Assembly: GCF_013141765.1 (NCBI RefSeq)
Contig: NZ_WHOD01000102.1
Location: forward strand, 184,700 to 248,699
Source: Paenibacillus foliorum
GTDB lineage: Bacteria; Bacillota; Bacilli; Paenibacillales; NBRC-103111
Length of the DNA stretch: 64,000 nucleotides
Direction of reading: 5' to 3'
The notes under the pieces were generated by a model. That model saw nothing but the letters and a program-made list of their open reading frames with translations. It was not told the origin of the DNA and made no database searches. Shown here in pieces: positions 56,135 to 64,000 of the stretch. The translations under genes were made by a program, and so were the position numbers. The first letter of the stretch is position 1. Each line of letters begins with the position of its first letter.

Positions 56135-56881
56135 CTAATGGTTTAGTTCCAGTACCGCAAAAGGCGGCAAATGATCGGAAGCCTCCGACACAATAATCTC
56201 ACTACTTAAAACTTCCACATTTTTGGAATAAAAAATATAATCGCCCTGCAAACAAGGATTGGTTACAGGGAACGTATAAGACTTCTCTTTACCTTCGAAT
56301 GCTTCCCGGTAATGCTCAAACATCGGACGCATTTCTGAGGTTTGGGGTGCTGCATTAAAATCCCCCATAAATATTCCAGGCTCTATCTTTTTACTTGCAA
56401 TCTCGACGATGGTCTGATTTTGCAATAATCTCTCCTCTGGAGTTAAAGCCAAATGAACGGTGTAAACATTTATGTTCGCATCACCCACACGGATTGTTGC
56501 TTCCAACAAGCCTCTGCTCTCACTATCCTCTGCCAAACTGGGCAGTGCATAATGATTGGATGCGTGAATTGGATATTTGCTTAGCACAGCTACGCCGTAT
56601 TGTCTTAGCTCGGTTCTGCCTTCGGCAGGCGAACGTTCCAAATTAACTGCAAATACATATTCCATATGAAGCCATTTTGCTAATTGCTGTGCCTGATCGA
56701 CATATTCGCTTCGTGCCGACCAATGCTTATCCACTTCCTGAAGGGCAATAATATCAGCTTCTGATTGTTTAATGACATCTGCTATACGTTTAAGATCAAG
56801 CCTGCCGTCCTCTCCTACCCCATGATGAATGTTGTATGACAGCACCCTGACCGATGGCTTCTTTGCTGTATCTCTCCCCAT
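56135..56881 (-). CDS. Endonuclease/exonuclease/phosphatase (EEP) family protein, cytoplasmic form
   Basis: A 248-residue EEP-fold protein: SYNIHHGVGED, LQEVDKHW (metal-binding Glu), GDFNAAPQ (Asp-x-Asn) and SDHLPPF (Asp-His). These form the metal-dependent phosphoesterase site. There is no signal peptide. It is about 45% like its neighbour by eye, so the two arose by duplication. It opens the group with the oxidoreductases after a terminator. Confidence 0.9.
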   Translation of the reverse strand: MGRDTAKKPSVRVLSYNIHHGVGEDGRLDLKRIADVIKQSEADIIALQEVDKHWSARSEYVDQAQQLAKWLHMEYVFAVNLERSPAEGRTELRQYGVAVLSKYPIHASNHYALPSLAEDSESRGLLEATIRVGDANINVYTVHLALTPEERLLQNQTIVEIASKKIEPGIFMGDFNAAPQTSEMRPMFEHYREAFEGKEKSYTFPVTNPCLQGDYIFYSKNVEVLSSEIIVSEASDHLPPFAVLELNH

Positions 56882-56909
56882 TCGTACGCCTCCTCCAATA
56901 GCTTTTATA

Positions 56910-56948
56910 CTAAAAAGATAAACGGCAGGAGTCCTAGACCCTGCCGTT
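56910..56948 (-). terminator. Terminator between the two EEP genes
   Basis: AAACGGCAGG and CCTGCCGTTT form a 10-bp stem around GAGTCCTAGA-type loop sequence; the minus strand continues ATCTTTTTAG. It probably ends the transcript from the giant surface gene through the secreted EEP gene. Confidence 0.88.
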
Positions 56949-56964
56949 TGTCTGGTCTAAGTGT

Positions 56965-57795
56965 TTACTTGGCTTTGATTTGCAGTTGAGCAAAAATCGG
57001 CAAATGGTCGGAAGCCTCTGTCTGAATAATATCACTACGCATAAGTTCGAAATTATTATTGAATAAAATGTAGTCAATCTGATAAGCAGGCTTCGTTACT
57101 GGAGCTGTATAGGCGTTTCGTTTGCCTTGAAAGGCTTCGCTAAATCTTTTGAACATCGGGCGCATTTCAAATGTATTCGGCTTAGCGTTAAAATCCCCCA
57201 TAAAAATGACCGGGCCCGCTTTTTCCTCCGTTATTTTGGCGAGCTCCTTAATTTGCACTACCCGCTCACCCGCGATAATGGACATATGGGTTGAATAAAC
57301 AGTTACGTTGACTCCATCAACATCAATAACCGTCTCCAGCAAGCCCCGCTTCTCGCTGGATTCTTCGATTTTAGGCAGCGTATATTGATTGGACTCCACA
57401 ATCGGATACTTGCTTAAAACAGCTGTACCATATTGCCGTCGCTCGCTTTTGCCCTTTGCAGGTGACTCATCCACATTAGGTGCAAAGGCGTAGTGCATGC
57501 CTAGAATCTCACCCAGATGCTTGGCTTGATCCATAAAGTCGCTTCTCTCAGACCAATTTTTATCCACTTCCTGGAGAGCAACAATTTCTGCATTCGATTC
57601 ACGGATGACATTGGCTGTACGATTGATATCCAGCTTATTGTCGTTCCCTTCACCGTGGCGAATATTGTAGGACATGACGCGGATGGATTGGGATTGCTCC
57701 TCTTCGTTTGCTTGCACATTTGCAACATTACTAATCCCTAATGACAAGGACAACACTACAAGTAAAGCAAAAAGCTTCTTAGCTCCTATCTTCAT
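56965..57795 (-). CDS. Secreted EEP-family phosphoesterase
   Basis: A 276-residue EEP protein with a signal peptide (KKLFALLVVLSLSLGISNVA, cleavage near AQA/QAN). Catalytic motifs are SYNIRHGEGND, LQEVDKNW, GDFNAKP and SDHLPIF. Close kin act on nucleic acids, sphingomyelin or inositol phosphates; no choice is possible. The ATG at 57795 has GGAGG five bases upstream. It starts about 22 nt after the giant LTD/SLH gene, so the two are almost certainly co-transcribed. Confidence 0.92.
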   Translation of the reverse strand: MKIGAKKLFALLVVLSLSLGISNVANVQANEEEQSQSIRVMSYNIRHGEGNDNKLDINRTANVIRESNAEIVALQEVDKNWSERSDFMDQAKHLGEILGMHYAFAPNVDESPAKGKSERRQYGTAVLSKYPIVESNQYTLPKIEESSEKRGLLETVIDVDGVNVTVYSTHMSIIAGERVVQIKELAKITEEKAGPVIFMGDFNAKPNTFEMRPMFKRFSEAFQGKRNAYTAPVTKPAYQIDYILFNNNFELMRSDIIQTEASDHLPIFAQLQIKAK

Positions 57796-57817
57796 ATAAT
57801 CCTCCATCACAGCTCGA

Positions 57818-60800
57818 TTAGTTAACCAAATAATTCATCAATAACAGCATTCGCTTCGCCATTGTCACAGCCTGCGCACGGGTCGCATTATCCGTTGGTA
57901 CAAAGGTATTTTCGGCCATGCCTTCTATAATCTGGGCTTGGGCTAATTCGGCTACTGCTTTGCGGGCCCATACGCTAATTTGGTCTTTATCGTTGAATTG
58001 CAGCTGAGCCTCGGACAACTTGTCCGCCTTCCCGGTAACTTGAAGCGCACGCAGGATCATAACTGCCATTTCCTCACGGGTCACAAGTGCATTCGGTTTG
58101 AATAAATGTTCATCGTAACCCAGGACCAATCCTTTCATGGCTGCAATATCAACGGATTTGGCATACCACTCGGAGGCATTCACATCCTTAAAGATAGAGC
58201 TCTCTTCAACACTCAGCGGTTGTCCAGACATCCCTGTCGCGTTGACTAATAGAGCGGCAAATTCGGCACGAGTAATGTTAGTATCTGGAGTAAAATGTCC
58301 ATTAGCGATGCCATTAAGAATTTGCTTGGAGGCAAGCTGCTCCACATTCCGCTCAGCCCAATGCCCTTTGATATCATCATAGGATTTCTTGGACTGTATG
58401 ACGGCATATGTGCTGTTATGGGTATTTTTCATTGTAACGTAAGTGTTACCGTCGGCTTCCTCTTTTGTTGTACTAGGAATGAAATGTACAGTTCCCTCCG
58501 GTGTAATTAAAACACCCGTCAATACATCCGGATTTACGATTCCGTAAACTATTAACGTTCTGGTAACCATTTCTTTGCCAAAATCCTTGATTTCAATCAT
58601 TTTTCCATCTATCTCCATATGAACCTGGAAATGATAGGCGCCTGACAATAATGAGGCATCATTACCGGAAACCGATGTTCGAATCTCTTCCAGCTTTTGG
58701 TCCGATAGGGCTGCTATCGTTACATGTATATTGATCCGATCCATGGTTACACCCAGCTGCTGCGCCTCTGTTTCAAGCTTAAGCGCCGTTAGCGGAAAAT
58801 CAAACGAAACACCGTTTTGGTAGATGACAAACCGGCTGTTTATGTTGTATTGTTTGGCGCTTTGTACTGCCGTCGCAGACATGATTACCTCAACAACCGG
58901 CTCATTACCGTCATAGGAAAGCGCCAGATACGGATCGCTATCCCTTAGTGCCTGGAATGCTTCCACTAATTGCGTCTCATTTACCTTGATTCTTGCAACG
59001 CCTTGACCCTGATCATTGACAGCCTTTGTAACGGTATAAGTGTTAGCGTCCAGGATATGCTTAGAGTCCGTTGAAGCAATTGACGGCGGTACAAATATAT
59101 TCGGCACAGTCTCCGTCATATTGCCACCTCCTTGGGAAAGGGAGCGGACCCCTACATTTAATGTACTGACCTTCTCACCGTAAACGGCCTTTATTTCAGC
59201 CTGACCTTGACCGATTGTTGTAACATGACCTGAACCAGTGATGGTAATGACAGAAGGATCGCTGCTTTCGAATGTTGACAGTGCGGTTATATCGTCATCT
59301 TGTTTGCCGAAATACTTCAGTTTAACTTTGGCATCAAAAGATTTCCCTACTGACGTCGTTAAAGGCAGCCCCTCGATAAACATTCCTGTATAGCTATAAG
59401 GGGTAACGAGAACCGGGAACATTGCAGGTGTCTCCCCCTCCGCTTGCCCGTACACGGATTTTAGTACGCCTGTCAGAGCAAAGCTGTATGTCCTGCCGTT
59501 AGTCAGGTTGCCCACTGTTAAGGAGTAGGTGCCATAGGTTACCGTTGTAACGGAAGCCACCAAAGGGATCCCATCCTGATAGGTCCGATAGCCAAGTACA
59601 TTCAAGTTTTCTGTTTTCCAAGTTAATGTTACTAATTGGTCCCCTGTAGCTGCTTGAAAATCTGGTACTTGATCCGGGTATAGCTTCCCAGGTGTAGGAG
59701 ACTGGTTCAAGGAGTCCGGAATTCTGCGCTCCATCAGTTTGTTGTCTGTATCTAATCCATTTGCTGGGATAAAGTAATTAACACTCTGTTGCTTTTGATT
59801 CTCTGTTCGTACAAAGTCGCAAGCTGGCAAGGTCGAAGGGACATATTGGCATTCTCCGGTACCTGCACCAACGTTATAGGCTGCCATACTGATCCGGTCC
59901 TTACTCCGATCCCCGCCTGGTGCTACGATGGCCACAACCCGCTGTACCGCATTTTCCAAACCTTCTTTGGCTCCAAGCTTCGCGTATACAATTCGATCTT
60001 TTGATAGGCTTGAATCGTATTCCGCAATAAATTGCTCTACCTTAAGGGAGCTTGAACTTAATCCGCTGTCTTTGACCAGCCACACTACTTTCGTACTGTA
60101 GGGCTGTATATACATATCCGTCTTTCCACCGGTTATGTCATCCATCCCGACAAGGCTCCACTCTTTCGCGCTCGTGTCTGTCCAAGGCTGCTGGAGCTTC
60201 GGATTCGAATAGTAGTTAAGCTTATAGCCTGTCAGATCAATAGGTTGATTTGTCGTATTATACAGCTCTACATATTCATACAGCTCGCCCACCCCCTTCG
60301 GGGCAGCCATAATTTCTGTAATAAGTAATGAAGCGGGCTTCAATGGCGGATTCGGATTTTCAGGATCGACTGGTGCTCCATTTCCAAAATCCTGACCCTT
60401 ACTCCGTTTACCAGGAGATGGCGCTTGATTCAACGAGCCTGGAGCTCTGCGCTCCATCAACTTGCTGCTTGAGTCCAATCCATTTGCCGGCAAAAAGTAA
60501 ATCACGCTTTGTTGGGACGTTGCCGTTTTCGCAAAATCACATGCAGGTGTAGTGCTGTTAGCAACATATTTACATTCCCCAGTGCCAGCATTAACATTGT
60601 ATGCCGCCATGCTGATCCGATCTGTAACCGCATTGCCCCCCGGTCCAACGATTGCCACATTGCGCTGAAATGAATTATCCAAGCCTTCATTAGCACCGAG
60701 CCTTGCATACACAAATTGCTCTTTCTTTAACGAAGGATCAAATTCTGCAATAAACTGATTCACTTTATACGTACTATGCTGCGGCTTAATCAGCCAAACA

Positions 60801-63800
60801 ATTTTAGTGCCATGTGCTGCGATCGACATGTTCGTCGCGCCTTCGGTTATGCCATCCATTGGCTCGATGCCCCACTTTTTTGCATTTGGGTCCAACCAAG
60901 GCTGCTGCAGCGCCGGATTCGTATAATAATGTATTTGATAACCTGTCAAGTCGATCGGTTGATCCGTCGTATTATAAAGCTCCACATACTCATACGGTTC
61001 GCCCGCTACCTTCGGGGCAGCCATAATCTCAGTAATAAGCAACGATGCCGTAGGTGGGTTCGTAGTAAGAAATGATTGTGCATCAAGCAATTGCATTTTA
61101 TCGATCGGGTACTTTCCATCCGCATATTTCTGTGCCCCGGACTCGAACAATACATATAAATTGCCGTTGCGTTCAAATACACTTTCAGACATGGGCGGCA
61201 TGGTCAATGTATTTATCAAGCTTGCTCCGTCTAAAAACCAGATCGGCACCGGCGCTGTTCCAAACTTCGAAGTTTGCGAATGCGGAGCTGAACTTAAGGA
61301 GAAATTGTAGGCAAACAACGTGCTATCGTTGTTTCTGCCATACGATCGGCTCAACACGACCTTATCATCAACTACCGACATACCTTGAATCTCCTGCGGA
61401 ATGGATAAAATATAATCAGGAATTGCCGTTCCTGTCCCGTAGCTATTGCCCGTTTGTATCAGATCATTATTATTCAGCTTATATCCCGCTACCCAAGCAG
61501 GATTCTCTATTCCATCTCTGTTTGGCATGTGGTGAGTCGGATCGGTAGGATAGTTATCCCTTGCAAATTCCCCCACCCATAAAATGCCGTCCGCATACGT
61601 AACAAAAGAGCCGTTGGTCTCGACCTGTACCCAATCCGAGATGATAAGCTTACCGCCGTCTACTGCTGCTATCACATCTGGAAGAGATACTGGAAATAAT
61701 TCGGCTTCTGATGAAATCCATAGATGGCCTTGACTCACGGCTATTCCGCCGACATGTCCTTTATATGGAACCGTATCTGTTTGGTAAAGCTCCAATGCTT
61801 TGACAAATTTACCGGTTGTAAGGTCGGTCACAGTAATACCGCTTGCTTTGCCGTCTTCACGATAGTACGAATGTAGCATCCAATTTTTTCCTGGCATATA
61901 GGCTGCTCCCTGCGGGATAACTCCTTGCTTCAACCCAGGGATCACTGAACCTTGCCGGACGATCTTATTAAACTCGCCATAGCTGATATAATATTTGGAC
62001 AACTGCTCATGTACGGCTTTTGCAATGACTTTGGTCCCGTTGTCATTGGGATGTACGTTATCCGGAAAATTCTCAGGCATATTGACAGTGGCCGAATAAA
62101 CATCAATAACGGTGGTGCCTGTAGAAGCTGCCGTCTCCCGGATGGCAGGGATAACCTCATCTTTTACAACCGAATCCGTAATACTGAATTTGTTTGCCCC
62201 ATACACCTTCGGTGGAAGGTTAACAAACACTCTCGGATGAGAGGGTAAGCTTTTATACTGATTAATGATTTCCGTGTAGTCGGTTACAAACTGGCTCTTA
62301 TACTGCCAATTTTGCGGTTTGGAATCATTCGAGCCGAGCATAATAACAACAATATCCGGGCTCCAGTCCTTACTTTGCTGAAATTCAGCTTGGTTCCAAT
62401 AGGAGCTGTCACCATTTTTCAAAAGAGTCGTGCCTGATACTCCGAAGTTTCTAACCTCGTAATCGGGTCCGAGCACTATTCCTAAATTTTGCGGATATGT
62501 TGTAGTCGTGCCTGTGTTGCGTGTAATGCTATCGCCAATAGCAGCCACTTTAATTTTCGTACTTCTAAGTCCAAGTTCCTCTTGGGTTATGCCTGATCCG
62601 ATCGGCCCACCTATGCTTTTAATCACACCGGCGCTTTCAATTCCTGTGCTGCTGACTGTCACCAGCTTAAATATATAACCAGCACCGTCCATCAAGCTCG
62701 AAAGCACTGCGGAAGACGTCCCTTTGGCAATCGGCCCGGCTGCCTTTATGCCATTTTGATAAATATCTACATGTGTATAGTCATCTTTACCGCTCAGATC
62801 GGTCGGTTCCGTCCAACCTATAGAGGCCTTTCCACCGCTTAAGACTGCTGTTGGATTGAGTACCTCTGCTGGAAATAGAGGCTCCTGACCGGCACTCAGC
62901 TTCCCGGGGGACGGCACTTTGTTCAATGATTCTGGCGTTTTCCGCTCCATTAATTTACTAACAGGATCTAACCCGCCTGCCGGAAAAAAGTAAATGATGC
63001 TTTCCTGAGTGGTAGCCGTTCTTTTATAATCACAGGCGGGTGTCGTCTGCGTAGCGACATACGCACAGCTTCCTGTGCCCGCATTAACATTATAAGCAGC
63101 CATGCTGATCCGGTCATTAACAGGGTCGCCTCCTGGCCGGACAATTGCCACATTCCGCTGAACCGCATTGTCCAAGCCTTCCTTCGCTCCTAATAGTGCA
63201 TATACAAATTGATCCGCACTCAAAGTAGAATCGTATTCTTTAATAAAATCATTCACCTTATACGTCAGATGATCAGGCTTAACCAGCCAGACGATTTTGG
63301 TGTCATGCGCGGCAATCGTCATGTTGGTCGTACCTTCAGTCATCGTATCCTGGGCTACGATTTTCCACTTCTTCGCATTTGCATCCGTCCAAGGCTGTGC
63401 CAGACCCGGTTGTGTGTAATACTGAATTTGATAATTCGTTAGATCAATTGGTTGACTTGTTGTATTGTAAAGCTCCACATACTCGAAGGCTTCACCCGCT
63501 GCTTTCGGTGCCGCCATAATTTCCGTAATAAGCAGGGATGGCGCAGTAGACAGGATCGAATCTGCTGCTTTACTCACACCGGCGCTTTCAATTCCCGCAC
63601 TGCTCACCGTCACCAGCTTAAACGTATAGCTAACACCTACCGTCAAGCCCGAAATTGTAGCCGCAGCTGTCCCTTTAGCAATCGGCCCCGCTACCTTTAC
63701 CTGATTCTGATCGTAAATATCCACATGCGTGTAGTCCGCTTTGCCGCTAAGATCCGTTGGTTCGGTCCAGCTAATATTGGCCTGTCCGCCGCTAATGGCT

Positions 63801-64000
63801 ACCGTCGGATTAAGCACCTCTGCCGGTAGCAACGGCTCCTGCCCAGCGCTCAACTTCCCTGGAGTCGGTACTTTATTCAGTGAATCGGGCGATTTCCGCT
63901 CCATTAATTTACTAAAGCGATCCAACCCGGTTACCGGAAAGAAGAAAATAACCGTTTCTTGTGCTGTAGCTGTTTTCTTAAAATCGCAAAAGGGCGTAGC
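57818..64000 (-). CDS. Giant SLH-anchored surface protein with lamin-tail, FN3 and SGNH-hydrolase domains (5' end beyond the window)
   Basis: The frame stays open past 63925 to the right edge (ATPFCDFKKTATAQ continues into a lamin-tail unit), so the N-terminus is missing; over 2060 residues are visible. In order: end of a lamin-tail domain, FN3, lamin-tail 2 (about 63543-62905), FN3 (about 62880-62620), an SGNH hydrolase (about 62560-61960; AAIGDSITR, GSND, DNVHPND), a beta-propeller-like stretch (61960-61070), lamin-tail 3 (about 61050-60410) and 4 (about 60336-59690), an FN3-like and a Big2-like domain, an unassigned beta-rich region, and three SLH domains at the end (about 58385-57840). 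The SLH domains bind the S-layer/pyruvylated wall polymer. It probably displays an esterase on the cell surface. Confidence 0.92.
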   Translation of the reverse strand, partial: ATPFCDFKKTATAQETVIFFFPVTGLDRFSKLMERKSPDSLNKVPTPGKLSAGQEPLLPAEVLNPTVAISGGQANISWTEPTDLSGKADYTHVDIYDQNQVKVAGPIAKGTAAATISGLTVGVSYTFKLVTVSSAGIESAGVSKAADSILSTAPSLLITEIMAAPKAAGEAFEYVELYNTTSQPIDLTNYQIQYYTQPGLAQPWTDANAKKWKIVAQDTMTEGTTNMTIAAHDTKIVWLVKPDHLTYKVNDFIKEYDSTLSADQFVYALLGAKEGLDNAVQRNVAIVRPGGDPVNDRISMAAYNVNAGTGSCAYVATQTTPACDYKRTATTQESIIYFFPAGGLDPVSKLMERKTPESLNKVPSPGKLSAGQEPLFPAEVLNPTAVLSGGKASIGWTEPTDLSGKDDYTHVDIYQNGIKAAGPIAKGTSSAVLSSLMDGAGYIFKLVTVSSTGIESAGVIKSIGGPIGSGITQEELGLRSTKIKVAAIGDSITRNTGTTTTYPQNLGIVLGPDYEVRNFGVSGTTLLKNGDSSYWNQAEFQQSKDWSPDIVVIMLGSNDSKPQNWQYKSQFVTDYTEIINQYKSLPSHPRVFVNLPPKVYGANKFSITDSVVKDEVIPAIRETAASTGTTVIDVYSATVNMPENFPDNVHPNDNGTKVIAKAVHEQLSKYYISYGEFNKIVRQGSVIPGLKQGVIPQGAAYMPGKNWMLHSYYREDGKASGITVTDLTTGKFVKALELYQTDTVPYKGHVGGIAVSQGHLWISSEAELFPVSLPDVIAAVDGGKLIISDWVQVETNGSFVTYADGILWVGEFARDNYPTDPTHHMPNRDGIENPAWVAGYKLNNNDLIQTGNSYGTGTAIPDYILSIPQEIQGMSVVDDKVVLSRSYGRNNDSTLFAYNFSLSSAPHSQTSKFGTAPVPIWFLDGASLINTLTMPPMSESVFERNGNLYVLFESGAQKYADGKYPIDKMQLLDAQSFLTTNPPTASLLITEIMAAPKVAGEPYEYVELYNTTDQPIDLTGYQIHYYTNPALQQPWLDPNAKKWGIEPMDGITEGATNMSIAAHGTKIVWLIKPQHSTYKVNQFIAEFDPSLKKEQFVYARLGANEGLDNSFQRNVAIVGPGGNAVTDRISMAAYNVNAGTGECKYVANSTTPACDFAKTATSQQSVIYFLPANGLDSSSKLMERRAPGSLNQAPSPGKRSKGQDFGNGAPVDPENPNPPLKPASLLITEIMAAPKGVGELYEYVELYNTTNQPIDLTGYKLNYYSNPKLQQPWTDTSAKEWSLVGMDDITGGKTDMYIQPYSTKVVWLVKDSGLSSSSLKVEQFIAEYDSSLSKDRIVYAKLGAKEGLENAVQRVVAIVAPGGDRSKDRISMAAYNVGAGTGECQYVPSTLPACDFVRTENQKQQSVNYFIPANGLDTDNKLMERRIPDSLNQSPTPGKLYPDQVPDFQAATGDQLVTLTWKTENLNVLGYRTYQDGIPLVASVTTVTYGTYSLTVGNLTNGRTYSFALTGVLKSVYGQAEGETPAMFPVLVTPYSYTGMFIEGLPLTTSVGKSFDAKVKLKYFGKQDDDITALSTFESSDPSVITITGSGHVTTIGQGQAEIKAVYGEKVSTLNVGVRSLSQGGGNMTETVPNIFVPPSIASTDSKHILDANTYTVTKAVNDQGQGVARIKVNETQLVEAFQALRDSDPYLALSYDGNEPVVEVIMSATAVQSAKQYNINSRFVIYQNGVSFDFPLTALKLETEAQQLGVTMDRINIHVTIAALSDQKLEEIRTSVSGNDASLLSGAYHFQVHMEIDGKMIEIKDFGKEMVTRTLIVYGIVNPDVLTGVLITPEGTVHFIPSTTKEEADGNTYVTMKNTHNSTYAVIQSKKSYDDIKGHWAERNVEQLASKQILNGIANGHFTPDTNITRAEFAALLVNATGMSGQPLSVEESSIFKDVNASEWYAKSVDIAAMKGLVLGYDEHLFKPNALVTREEMAVMILRALQVTGKADKLSEAQLQFNDKDQISVWARKAVAELAQAQIIEGMAENTFVPTDNATRAQAVTMAKRMLLLMNYLVN

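Noticed and set aside
1..64000. tRNA, rRNA, riboswitch or insertion-sequence genes
   Set aside because: None could be recognised by eye; no cloverleaf-like sequence, transposase or conserved aptamer core was seen.

Overview
The window is about 48% GC low-GC Gram-positive DNA and most resembles Paenibacillus or a close relative. The signs are AGGAGG-type ribosome binding sites, lipobox solute-binding proteins paired with two LplB/LplC-type permeases and membrane-spanning AraC regulators, YesM/YesN-type two-component systems, and very large S-layer (SLH) surface proteins. Nearly all genes lie on the minus strand. The plus-strand exceptions are a LysR regulator, a DapB-like dehydrogenase and a PhoX phosphatase. 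I see no rRNA, tRNA, CRISPR array, transposase or replication origin.

Layout, left to right. (1) 1-7.6 kb: an operon read leftwards, encoding a C26/PuuD-like gamma-glutamyl hydrolase, an Opp/Dpp-type peptide ABC importer (binding protein, two permeases, two ATPases) and a leaderless gamma-glutamyltransferase cut by the window edge. A divergent LysR gene with a clear 17-nt operator palindrome sits beside it. (2) 8.9-13.9 kb: a DapB-like dehydrogenase converges on a second, secreted gamma-glutamyltransferase of about 1293 residues. That enzyme carries two extra ~213-residue beta-sandwich modules just before the catalytic threonine. (3) 14.4-32.6 kb: two carbohydrate loci, each with a binding protein, two permeases, a one-component AraC sensor-regulator and a glycoside hydrolase (GH43 in one, a GH106-like enzyme in the other), plus a small nucleotidyltransferase gene. 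(4) 33.2-40.3 kb: a surface cassette of a GNAT acetyltransferase, a fused double tail-collar protein, a single tail-collar protein and a 1631-residue repeat-built adhesin. (5) 40.5-42.2 kb: a Tat-exported PhoX-type phosphatase. (6) 42.4-51.4 kb: the galactose importer mglBAC with its sensing system (response regulator, histidine kinase, lipoprotein sugar-binding protein). (7) 51.5-57.8 kb: small proteins, a 2H phosphoesterase, three tandem Gfo/Idh/MocA oxidoreductases and two EEP-family phosphoesterases. (8) 57.8-64 kb: a giant SLH-anchored protein with lamin-tail, FN3 and SGNH-hydrolase domains, running off the right edge.

How the parts fit. The left end looks like a gamma-glutamyl-peptide scavenging unit: one enzyme outside the cell, an importer, and two hydrolases inside. 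The middle looks like plant-polysaccharide (pectin or hemicellulose side-chain) use. The right end pairs galactose uptake with a large cell-surface protein and phosphoesterases. The most unusual items are the giant gamma-glutamyltransferase, the tail-collar/GNAT/adhesin cassette, an oxidoreductase that has lost its catalytic Lys and His, a hexanucleotide microsatellite between mglB and mglA, and a run of four evenly spaced palindromes upstream of mglB. Functions are inferred from motifs read by eye; no database search was possible.
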